From contig JAUJYZ010001094.1 in the NCBI GenBank assembly GCA_033675265.1, forward strand, positions 124,001 through 188,000: a DNA stretch of 64,000 nt. Direction: 5' to 3'. Both the position numbers and the translations under genes were made by a program. Position 1 is the first letter of the stretch; each line of letters starts with the position of its first letter. The notes under the pieces were generated by a model that was not told where the DNA came from, searched no databases, and saw only the letters and a program-made list of their open reading frames with translations. The stretch comes from Actinostola sp. cb2023 (taxonomy: Eukaryota > Cnidaria > Anthozoa > Actiniaria > Actinostolidae). This document shows positions 9,601 to 20,700 of this stretch, one piece after another.

Positions 9601-10031
9601 CCTCTCAAAGGTGCGTATTTATCGATGCTAATATCTAGAACCACAACTCTTTTAAACTGCCATCCAGAACCCATATTTTGAAATGTATCAATCTTCTCTA
9701 AAATATCCTCTTGCATCCATTCATAAACTTTAGCAACGTCAGCCGCATCTGTAATCACCTCTATCTCCGAATGAAAGTGTGAGATGGTTGAAGCCCTCTT
9801 TTTACGAAACATAGCCTCTAAAATAAGTTTTGTTTTATACGGCTTCTCTTGATCATCTAGAAATCTAACAACATTATATTTAGCATTCTTCATAAATGTC
9901 ATAGGGCCCATTTTACTCCTTCCCTTAATTCTGAAAGTTCTCACAAAACCTTTTAACGCACTTGCTTTCTTTTTTATGGGATAATAGTCTTTTGTCAACC
10001 AATCATAAACCTCTTTCAAGTCCTTATCCAT
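6641..10031 (-). pseudogene. Protein-primed family-B DNA polymerase, broken by about four frameshifts
   Basis: The coding sequence is spread over frames 10031-9474, 9428-7545, 7563-7072 and about 7105-6641, with a further short shifted piece near 9415-9470. Motifs, in order: N-terminal extension ending NVENKDNQCFKWAVT; exonuclease I VVYADFECF; the KYRGAAHNDCNLNYR segment typical of Polinton polymerases; exonuclease II IFHNLAGYDAHLF; exonuclease III YLLSDVILLMDVF; polymerase motif A YLDANNLYGWAM; motif B NNSVFGK; motif C TDTDS at about 7090-7105; C-terminal FVGLRSKLYAY and a KKCKGIKKSVVK region. All catalytic motifs are present, but no single frame covers them. The start at 10031 follows TATATA. 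The enzyme would copy the linear element by protein priming. The breaks are single-base and evenly spread, so both decay and consensus errors are possible. Confidence 0.88.
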
Positions 10032-10118
10032 ATATACATCATACATATCTTCCTAATACTAGCGCATCTTTTACAAATAGAAATCATTCTATCAATTTGT
10101 GACCCTCATCTTCTCTTA

Positions 10119-10201
10119 AGTAGTAGTAAGCCCCAAAATGGTCAAGGGGGGTCCCCAGGGATTTTCATGAATTGCGCTAGAGCCCGCCTTTTACTACTAC
10201 T
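10119..10201. repeat. AGTAGTAGTAA...TTACTACTACT inverted pair, candidate Polinton right terminus
   Basis: The segment begins AGTAGTAGTAAG and ends CTTTTACTACTACT, with 60 unrelated bases between. Polinton terminal inverted repeats typically begin with AG and end with CT, and this is the last structure after the polymerase gene before host-like sequence. Oddly, both orientations of the terminal motif lie within 83 bases, as if a minimal element or a duplicated tip were present. The left counterpart is not in the window. Confidence 0.5.
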
Positions 10202-10335
10202 TAAAGACACAGTGCAATATTGCATGCAATCTCCCAATTTTTTGGTGGCGCACAATGTTGCTGAAGGGCCTTGGCCACAACAGTATTTTTATTGCAGACC
10301 TGGATGGACAGCCAGCTACAAAATGTACATGTATA

Positions 10336-10532
10336 GAGTTGTTTTTGTATGAGTGGGAAGTAGTTACATGTATGGTACGCTTTATACCATGCGGTGACCA
10401 TGCTGTGTTTTTAGAAGCATTCTGATTGGTTGAGCAATGATTTTATACGCTGTGATCGGTTGAGTAGATTCTTCGATTCCGTACTGTAACTGCAACTCTG
10501 TCACGAAGGTTTCCCACTCATACGAAAATGAC
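10336..10532. mobile_element. MITE family A, copy 1 (TA-flanked, GAGTYG...TATGAGTGGGAA ends)
   Basis: The left end GAGTTGTTTTTGTATGAGTG is matched inverted at the right end (CACTCATACGAAAATGAC). TA dinucleotides flank both sides, consistent with the TA target of Tc1/mariner-type transposases. About 197 bp, no coding capacity. Further copies are at 11337, 35156 and 39491. Confidence 0.8.
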
Positions 10533-10875
10533 TATTGCATGTAATGTTGTACTGTGTGTCTTTACCTTGACTCTACTGGCCTGAGTTTTCCATATAAGTT
10601 TTGAAAATAAAAATAAAGCCATTAGAAATTATCAGAAAAGTATTTATTAATGTCTTTTTATATGTACATAAAGTACAAAGTTTACCATATCTATACTGTA
10701 CATACTGATCTCCACTTGTACAAGGGTGGAATATTCCTCGCTTTCTTATATTCTGTTGAAGATGCCAGGCCCATTGTTTGTTCATTTCATCCTATTTCCA
10801 GAGAACATATTGTATATTCTAAATTAAACTGCGGATGTTTTTAAAGTACATCCATTATTCAAAATCAACCTATCT

Positions 10876-11710
10876 TGAGGTAAGAACCTCTGCACTGATG
10901 TAACTGATTTTTCTCTTCACTACGAGTGTCAATCACTGTGTTGTAAGTTCCACAGATCAATGAATTGTTATGATAGTTTTCGGATGAGATACAGACGTTG
11001 TGCATAGTCTAGCTGGCAATATGATTGCAATGTGTGTCTACTACCGCTGCAATATTGTTGACCAAAATACAATGTGTTCTTACTTCTTCTCCGCTTGCTA
11101 GCTCGCATAAATTGACTAGTGTCTACTGTAATTCCTATAATTGCAGTGTACGTGTACCCTGCATGCAATTAATGTTGCAATTTTTAGTAAGTTGTGTGAA
11201 GTTCTTACACTGAGGTCATACTAAGACATGTAATTATACAATATTCTATGATATAATCTACAGTAGTAACCTATGATGATTTATGTGAACTGAAGTAAGA
11301 AAATATGTGAAAAGCTGTACAATCACAAAATTAAAGGAGACATTTTCGTATGAGTGGGAAAGTTACGGTGCCGTGCCGTATTGAAAGAGTCTGATTGGAT
11401 GAGATGCATCTGTACGGTTTTTGATTGGTTCAGAACTAAGCCATTTGAGTGTCACGGTATTGTAATATAGGTTTCCCACTCATATGAAAACAACTCCATC
11501 AAATATAGGTATGACCTTGGTGTAAGAACTTTACATACTAACACTCGCTAATTTTAAAATTAACCATAATTCATTGATATGTGGATTCATTGATCCATAA
11601 ATCCAGTAGTCAAAAGTTTAGAAATGTTCACAACATAGAACAAATTATTGATTGATACATGTAGTGAAGAGAAAAATCGGTTATGTTGCTTGCGAGGTGC
11701 TTACACCGAG
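10876..11710. mobile_element. Non-autonomous element with about 50-bp inverted ends, adjoining the zinc-finger stop codon
   Basis: The left part (containing TTTTTCTCTTCACTAC at about 10906-10922) recurs inverted at about 11659-11680 (GTAGTGAAGAGAAAAAT), and the outermost GAGGTAAG...ACCTC / GAGGTG...TTACACC strings also pair imperfectly. A family A MITE (11337-11496) is nested inside. The right end is about 8 bases from the stop codon of the zinc-finger gene, so the element probably supplies that gene's 3' untranslated region. No protein is encoded. Confidence 0.5.
11337..11496. mobile_element. MITE family A, copy 2 (degenerate)
   Basis: The ends CATTTTCGTATGAGTGGGAA and TTTCCCACTCATATGAAAAC are inverted copies of each other and of copies 1, 3 and 4. 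The terminal GAG and flanking TA are eroded. It is nested within the 10876-11710 element, so it inserted later. Confidence 0.75.
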
Positions 11711-11717
11711 GCGAAGT

Positions 11718-14700
11718 CTAAAGGATAGATCTTCTGTACGGACTGTTCTGTTCGTGAGAGAGCCACAAGTGACGTTTTAATTGGATGGCTGTGATAAACT
11801 TCTTGGTACAGTGTTCGCAGACAAACTTCTCATCTCCTACATGTTGTCTAATGTGCCGTCTTAACCCCTCAAGTTGCTCGTAAGTCTTTGGACACCACTG
11901 ACACCTAAACAATAAAACACATGGACCTTAGGTCAGCTTGCTAAACAACAGGGAGCTCAATTCCTCATGATTGTAAGCTGCTTGGTTGCAGTGGAGGAAT
12001 TTTTTCGGGATGCATAAGAAAGGCACCATCGGTTGTAAAGCACATTGAGACAATGTGAAATGCACTATATAAGAACAGCCATTATTATTATTAACTATAG
12101 ATATAAGAACAGCCATTATTATTATTAACTATAGATATAAGAACAGCCATTATTATTATTAACTATAGATATAAGAACAGCCATTATTATTATTAACTAT
12201 AGATATAAGAACAGCCATTATTATTATTAACTATAGATATAAGAACAGCCATTATTATTATTAACTATAGATTAATAAGAACAGCCATTATTATTATTAA
12301 CTATAGATATAGGAACAGCCATTATTATTATTAACTATTTCTTTTGGGACTGTAAAAAAGCCTTTGTCTTTTGGGGGCTTCCTGTGGTAGAGCGTACATT
12401 ACTATTGGGCTTCCTGTGGTAGAGCGTACAATACTATTGGGCTTCCTGTGGTAGAGCGTACATTACTATTGGGCTTCCTGTGGTAGAGCGTACATTACTA
12501 TTGGGCTTCCTGTGGTAGAGCGTACAATACTATTGGGCTTCCTGTGATAGAGCGTACAATACTATTGGGCTTCCTGTGGTAGAGCGTACATTACTATTGG
12601 GCTTCCTGTGGTAGAGCGTACAATACTATTGGGCTTCCTGTGGTAGAGCGTACATTACTATTGCCCACTGCAAAAAAGAGCAGGGGACTGGGACCAAGTC
12701 CGTAAAACTAATTCAATAAGAAACTATCAAAAATGGGCATCATTTTCTGACAGAGCAGATCAAACTTAGCTAATCTGGAAAGTTTGGTGAACTTTGGCTT
12801 AATATTGACGATGCTAGAGAGCATCAAAGATGTACATTTTCCCATACAAACTCTGTATTTTTTTGCGTTGTCTACCCAAACCATACATTCACTGTAAAAT
12901 TTCAAAATTTCAAAAGTTTATAATTCCGACAGAATTCACTCAAATCACATCAAACTTTGCACATATGATAATTTCAACATGTTGTTTCATGTCATAAACT
13001 TAATTTCGTAATTACATTAATTCTAATAAACTCGTTCCCAGTCCCCTGCTCTTTTTTGTAATGGGCAATTGGGCTTCCTGTGGTAGAGCGTACATTACTA
13101 TTGGGCTTCCTGTGGTAGAGCGTACAATACTATTGGGCTTCCTGTGGTAGAGCGTACATTACTATTGGGCTTCCTGTGGTAGAGCGTACAATACTATTGG
13201 GCTTCCTGTGATAGAGCGTACAATACTATTGGGCTTCCTGTGGTAGAGCGTACATTACTATTGGGCTTCCTGTGGTAGAGCGTACAATACTATTGGGTTT
13301 CCTGTGGTAGAGCGTACAATACTATTGGGCTTCCTGTGGTAGAGCGTACAATACTATTGGGCTTCCTGTGGTAGAGCGTACAATACTATTGGGCTTCCTG
13401 TGGTAGAGCGTACAATACTATTGGGTTTCCTGTGGTAGAGCATACAATACTATTGGGCTTCCTGTGGTCTCGTTTGGGTTACCTGTGTATAACCACAGGG
13501 AGCCCACCTACTTTTTTTCTGAGGAGGAAATTGGGTTCCCTGTCTCCACAGGTTACACTTGTAATAACTATGAGTGGCTTTTAATAGTTCTATAACTCAC
13601 TCGTAAGGTTTTTTCTTGGCCTGCTTGTGGATGTGCATGTGTCGCTTGAGGTAGACAGTGTTGATGAATTCCTTGTTACACATGTCACAGGTGACTACGC
13701 TCTCTCGGCTATGGAGCAACATGTGGGCTTTCAGGTTGTCCCTGCGCGTGAATGAGGAATCACACTCTTTACACTTGTAGTTCTTCTCGTTGTTGTGGCC
13801 GGCGAGGTGGCGCTTGAGGTCTGCACTCTTAACAAATGCTCGGTCACATTCTGTGCACTTGTGCCTTTTATCACCTATAGACAACATTGTCACCAATAAA
13901 TTAAACACATGATGTTATTGCTAATACAAATATGCTTACATTAGGGGCGTCGAATGGTCCTCGCAAAAAGTCAGTCACAAAATTTTGGTTAAATTTCGTG
14001 GGTGTCAAAGTCTCGTTTTTTCGCAAAAAGCCGTCTCTGTCTTGAATTTTGAAAACAAAGGAAATTGGTGAAAAAGCGACTCTGGCTCACAAATAAATGC
14101 CTTGTCTCGGAGTCTCGCAAAGTCTCACCTTGACCATTCGATACCCCTTACATTGTCAGCAGAGGTTCCTTTCTCTCTCTCTCTTATGGGTTGTCGTAGT
14201 AGAAAGAAATGACTACCCCAAGCCAGAAGAGTGGGATATAAAGGAACCTCGATCAGCAGGTTAAAATATCCTTCTCACTGATTGACATGCATGTCTGTTC
14301 CATACTTTTGAAAGGACACCTCTCACAACAGATAGCTCCAATGCGTGTCCATACACCATAATACTTATGTTACATGTACAGGTGTGTGCTTTAATACAGG
14401 AGATTGTCATATCTGATCACACTTATGCCATGTGTCATGAGAATCCCCTTATTTAATCTAACTTGTTTCTTCTTGGATGGCCGACTGATCAACCCAATTA
14501 CTATTAGGGATAACTGGCTGCAAGGCATAATTCTAACAAAGTCGCCACAGCAAAGCATTGCGTCCATGTAGGAGGCTAAGTGAGGCATGCCATACCAACA
14601 AGATTTTGATTCATACAAGGATTGTTTCACAGTGAACAGAATCGAATTATCTCCTTAGAATAACAAAGGCATCCATTGGCCAACTCATCAATCAATCAAT

Positions 14701-17700
14701 CAATCAAAATGATGCATTACCACCCCCTTCCCCAAAGTTTTGAGCATACTGTGCTGTACTTCAGCGGCAATGCAATGAAAGTTTATAGCTGATTGAGTGA
14801 GTGACCCCAAAATTGTCCCAATGCCATCCCTATAACAGGCACGTTAAAACTTTGTGGTGGAACTACATGTACATGTAGGATGGTTTGTCCAACACCCCTA
14901 AACTACGATTGAACCCCCAAGTCAACCCCCTAATTTAAATATTGGATAAAAAGTATTTGATATGTTCTACATGTAAGTAAATGTACACTGTATGTTGTTC
15001 CTCACCTATGTGATACTTGATGTGAGACTTGAAGCAACCTTTAGTCCTAAATTCCTTACTGCAGAACTCACACTTGTAGGGCGTGTCTTTGTTATGCACC
15101 GGTGTGTGAAGGTTAAGCTCATTGCTTGTACGGAAGTTCTTGTCGCATAACTTTAGAATACAATGAAAAGCAGTAATCCAATCATTAGTTTATTTAGTTT
15201 GTAATAACATTAATAATAATTTATTTAATTTTATAAATAATTATTATGGTTGGACTCACCTCACATCCATATGGTCTTGCGTCGCTATGCACTAACATGT
15301 GTCGCTTGAGGTCATGTTTTGTGAAGAACTTCTTTTCACATTTTTCACAATGATGGGATCGTTCTCTATCTGACACTTGAAAAAAATGAAAGAACAAATT
15401 TTTGACATAATTTTTTAATGTAATTTACAGTGTTCATCGCGCCAACATGTACATACATGTAGGTGTTTCAATGCTGTCACTGAAAGCACTCATGAAGGCC
15501 AACACACCAACACCAAAAGGAAACATGGGAAATGTTAATGAGTCATGAAGTATCTGGCTTTTATTATAATGATGGTGACTTGTGACGACTCTGCTAACAC
15601 TGCCGATGTGTGTTTGCACACACCTTCTTCGTGTAGAAAACAAACAAACAATCAATATAATCCATGCTCTCTTTCAGTCTCATCTCAAAGGTATATTACT
15701 GGCTAAAATGTTCAAAAGAGCTACATTGTATATAATAATAATAATATGGTTCTTATTGAACACACTAAATTTGGATCTCAGCGCGTTTTACAACTGGGTG
15801 AAATATAAAATAACAAATACGCAGATTCAGGTTGTCACTAGGGTTTTAATAGCAGTCCCAACTGGCATTGTAAAGGAGAGGCATCATACACTTTAGCATT
15901 AGAAACAGAAGAGCAGCTCATAGCTAGGTACCTGGTAAATAATGCCCTGGGTTATTTTGACTACTCTGCAGACTGTCATTATTACTCGGGCCCTTCCGAA
16001 GGAAGCCCGAGTTATAAAATGGACTTTCTTTTTATTATTATTTTTTATGTTTTTGTTAGGCCACGGAATGCGAAGTATTTGATCATATTGGTACACACAA
16101 TGTGAAGTATGTGACCTTCTCGAGTTTTGCCATGCGAGCCGGCTTTGCCAGATCATAGTCTGAATCGTGTTTCTTTTTGGGGGCGTCAGTTGTGCAATAT
16201 CCGGTCACATGCTATCGAGACCAAATATACCGAGGCTCACTGAGGCCTAGTATCTCCATTAGATATAAGTGTATTGGAACCATTTATATACAAACATTTA
16301 TCTTTCTCGCAATCGATGTGGGACTTTGTCAAATCCAAAACACTACGCATGACCACTAATTCCATAGACAATCGTCACTAAAAATAAAGTCAAAATCAAA
16401 TCAAATCGGATGATATTGTCAAAGCTGGTGTGTGTTTAGCGGCGTCTAGTGAAAGCATGGGGTCTTGTACTATTGAATTGTCTCGCACATGCGCAATGTG
16501 TTATATAGGCGTCGTGATTCCCGATCTAAAAAGCGGTTAAATTAAATGTGTTGGCCAAATGAAGGATAAAAAGACGAGGTATAAAGCAACAAGTCAGAGC
16601 CCAGGCATCCACCACGGCTTAGACATTGCACACAAATCCTAACTTCGGCCTTCATCGGTCGCTGTTCAGCGCTCGTCAACACATCTTAACTTGTCGAGCA
16701 GAGGGATGGGATGTAGGTGTCTTCACTACAGCAGAATTCCCGGCAATAAGCAACAAGCCAATAAGGAGGTAACCATGGCAACCTAGCCACAGGTCACCCC
16801 CCAAGATATCCAATTCCAAGCAAACTGAAGTGCTTGGAGAAGGTGGACCATGGCGAGGCCATGGTTATGTCCACCATCCCCAAAACAGAACTCCAAGCAC
16901 ACCATCCCTCAATCGCGCTATTATCATCATAAGACCCAGAAGTAGACAAACTTACCCAATCATGCCAGTTTTTTAGAAGAATTTATAATCACGTCACAAG
17001 GGGTCTGAATGTACTATTTATATGCGTCACTTCTCCAACGGCCCATAACTTGGATGAGATGATCTGGGATGCCCACTTTTGCTGCCATGGTTGCAGCACC
17101 AATCCGGAAACTATGACTGGAATAGTTTCCTTTACAGCCCGAAGCTTGCAAAATGAATCTCAATCGGTCTGTAACCAATTGACGAGATAACGGCTGTCCG
17201 TTCGCCATTAGAAACAGGGGGCCAGAATTGTTACCCCGGCGTGTCAAATAGTCTAGAACTGCATGGACTGCGCAGATAGATGAGGACCCTTGGCCAATAT
17301 AAATGAAACTTCCTTGGCGAAAAGGATCAGTTTTAGAAGCTTTTATGTTTAAACGCAAGCATGTAGGTAATGTAGCAGAGTCCACAGTCACATCCTCGGC
17401 CGATAAGTGAAACTTGGAGTCGAATGCAGAAAGACTTGGTACTGTAAATTCGGCAGATCTTAGAAACCCGAAATAAGCCATGGTACATGCTGCCCAGAAC
17501 ATGCAGTCATTGTAGGCAGTTACATCCAGACTTGACCGTATCAATCTCAAGACTTCACAAGTCACTGGCAATCTCATATTTGTTCTAGCTACTCCTTGCA
17601 TACGTTTGATACCTCTAACCACCCGCTGCAGTCGTAAACAATTTTGCAATGGATCTGCAAAACCTTGGTCAATATGTAAAGAGCGAACAGCAGACAAATA

Positions 17701-20700
17701 TACTTTAATTGAAGAGTGTCGCAATGATTCTGCCAACATTGTTGCAAATAAACAAAGTGTCCATTCATCAGCTGGGCATGGAGAGCCAGATGATGAGAGG
17801 TGACCACTTGTATAACAGAAATCAATAAACTTTTTCTGTGCACTAGAATAGCTCCTATGTGTAGACTGGGCTAAACCCTGATGCATGAATGTTAAACAGC
17901 GACCTTCTAAGGAGTTTGAGACAAAAGCGCCAACAGCTGCTGCGGAACTGGTGTCGGAGATTTCTTTGCCAAAGGGGCCAATTGGCGGAAAACCTGCCAA
18001 TTGAAACGAGATAAAGCATCAGCTATGCCATTATGAACTCCTGGTACGTGAACAGCAGAAAACGTAAAACCCCACTGTGCTGCAGCAAGCAGCAAATTTC
18101 TCATCAGATGCATTATATTGGGCTCTTTCGATGTTCTAGCATTCAAAATATATACTACTGCCTCATTGTCCACCCTAAAAAGTACTCGCTGGCGGCACCA
18201 TCGATCCCCCCAAACATGAGCTGCAACCACCACTGGGAACAGTTCCTTGTATGCGATGGAAAGACCAAACTGGTCAGGAGACCACTGCCCATTAAACCAT
18301 TCGGACTCCACGAAAGCTCCAAAGCCAATGGTACCTGAAGAGTCTGAGCCAACACACACGTTGGGCGGATTCTCCAAGCCGGGAAACAAAAAGAAACTTA
18401 TTCCATTCCACTGGCCAAAGAAATCGAGCCACCATTTCAAGTCTTTTTTGAACTCTGAATTCAGACGAATTGGATGGTTGTCGTTACGGAAGCAACATAT
18501 CAGGTCAATCATACGGCGAAGGAAAGCGCGACCAGGCCATACGACCTTGCATGCGTGGTGGAGCAGACCTATCAACGATTGCAATTCTTTCTTGCGACAC
18601 CATTTATACCCTGACCAAGCTAATAGCAAATCATATATAGCAGAAAATTTTTCATCAGGAAGACGCGCTGTCTCAGCTACTGTATCCAATTCGATACCAA
18701 GAACCACCATGCATGATGCTGGGCCCACACATTTTTGAGGGTGCAACGGGAGGCCTAGATCCTTAATCACCGAGGTAGCAATTGACAGATGATTAGCGCA
18801 TATGGGTGAATTTGCAGGACCAGCAATAACAAAGTCATCTAAGTAATGCAGGATATCCTCGATTGAATAATTGGATTTCAAAATCCATTCTGCTGCCTCT
18901 GCCACAGAATTAAAGATGCTAGGGGCAGATCGCAAGCCAAAGGGTAGCACAAGATCAATATAGAACTTTGACCGCCATCTCATTCCGAGCAAATGGCGAT
19001 CAGCAGGGTGTACTGGAATATTCCTATAAGCAGTTTCAATGTCAAATTTTGCCAAAAGAGCTCCCTTCCCAAATTTTGTAAGCATGCTGATAATATCATC
19101 AATTTTTATGTATTGAAGAGACCACGCCTCCGCATCAATTCCATCATTAACGCTGTGGCCTGAAGGAGACGATAAATCAATAATCAGGCGCCACTTCCCA
19201 GGTTGGCCCTTTTTCGGAATCACGCCAAAACTGCTAATCTGGAGAGGATGAATTGGGCTAGAATCAAAGGGGCCAGCTACCCGTCCTAGCTTAACCTCAT
19301 TACCAAGGTACGCATCAATAACTGCAGCATGCTGATAGGCTGATGGTTTGTTCTTTTTTGCTGCTTTTAAGGAAACAGAGGCATCAAAACCTAGATTGAA
19401 TCCTTCTTTAATACCTTGCAAAACTTGTGCAACCATTGCTCTATCTGGGTGATTTTGTAATTCATGCGAAAACTTTGCATAGTTCAATGGTGAAATGTTT
19501 GCTACTGCCGGAAGGGCTGCACGCGATCCTAAAAGAGAACCAATATATTACAAATTGCCTATAGCGTTAACTAGTTTAACTACACATCGCAATGAGAACT
19601 GTAACAATGAACAATAGGAAGGTTAATTTTTATATAAGTCTAGTTTGTGCTTTTGTTTTCTTTATCTCTTCCTTCGCTTCACATCTGAATGCTCCTCATG
19701 ACGGCTATGCTCTGATTTGGACGATCTTGAGTAGCAAGAGACACTGCGGTGCTCACCAGAACAGGTGCTACAGGCGTGACGGAAGCGGCACTGCGTAGAG
19801 GGGGCAATGCAACGCCCTGCATTCCACGAATGGCAGATGACTTTGGAGAATTTAGAGCCCTCTGCCTCTTGACCCGATGTAACCGTACTTGAGGCATACA
19901 CCCTCGGGCGTACCTGGGCCCCAGCTGTATGGAAGTTATAGAGCTGAACACTCATCGTAGACCAGTTGATTTGCCTCTCAGCCGCTGCTTGCTCCCTGAA
20001 CTCTTTGTCATAGTTTAGCCATGCACTGCCGCTAAACTGGCGATAAGTACGTAAAATGAGCAGCTTATACTTTATCAAGTCCACCCAGCGGTTTGGGAAA
20101 TAAGACCCCAAGATAAGTGAGAAGATTGTAAAGGCCTCCAACCATGTGACAATATCGTTTATCTGGCGTTTGTTCTTTTTAGGGGTAGAAGAGAACACCA
20201 AACGTCCTTCGAGCATCAACTGCGGTTCTGGCTCGTTAAAGGAGATGTTCTCGGGTAATAGATCTTCAAAATTTACGTACTTGCCAAGTATTATTTGAGA
20301 TACAACTTTGTATGGCACGGGGGAATAACCCGGGCCGATTACGAAGGAAGCGAACGGTGACACAAATGACGGCACAACAAGGGTTTGAACGTACCTGAAC
20401 TGGCTGAAGAAGACGACGCAGGAATGCCAGTTGCCGAACCCATAGGCATAGTAGCGGCCACATGTGTAGGATTTGGTGCGATATTTGTCGCTGATGGCCA
20501 TGGTAAGGTTAATGGCAGAGCAAAGCAACGAGCAATGGCGGAGCAAGCGGCATGCGAGCAACGTGGCGAGCAACTGAGCCAGGCGCATGCGCAGTACCAA
20601 TGATACCGCTGACCTGGCATCTCTCCTAGTTAACTTTGCTTACTAGTAACCACATAAAATTCACAAGACAACTCGGACCCATCATCGAATAAATACAACT

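Larger units (their letters stand above)
309..10201. mobile_element. Polinton/Maverick (adintovirus-like) element, left end not seen
   Basis: The gene set is diagnostic of Polintons: protein-primed family-B DNA polymerase, retroviral-type integrase, double-jelly-roll capsid protein and an FtsK/HerA-type packaging ATPase on one about 10-kb segment, with a VLTF3-like factor and small membrane proteins. Most genes are on the minus strand; the integrase and a clamp-like gene are on the plus strand. Almost every start codon directly follows a TATATA-like string. The polymerase, capsid and clamp-like genes each contain frame breaks, so this copy is probably not functional as written. No adenovirus-type cysteine protease or minor capsid (penton) gene was found; either could lie left of the window. 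The right end is placed at the AGT...ACT inverted structure at 10119-10201. Without the left end no target duplication can be checked. Confidence 0.92.
16960..20620 (-). mobile_element. DIRS-order tyrosine-recombinase retrotransposon in intron 1 of the zinc-finger gene
   Basis: Three frames in order gag (20600-19662), reverse transcriptase/RNase H (19487-17907) and tyrosine recombinase (18000-16960) define a YR retrotransposon. It lies in the same orientation as the host gene. The gag reading is shifted near 20390 and the recombinase has an in-frame stop, so this copy is probably inactive. I saw no methyltransferase domain, so DIRS-like versus Ngaro-like placement is unresolved. Terminal repeats were not identified. 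Confidence 0.85.

Noticed and set aside
12390..13475. CRISPR-like repeat-spacer arrays
   Set aside because: The spacers are identical within an array, the repeats are transposon ends, the genome is animal, and there are no cas genes.
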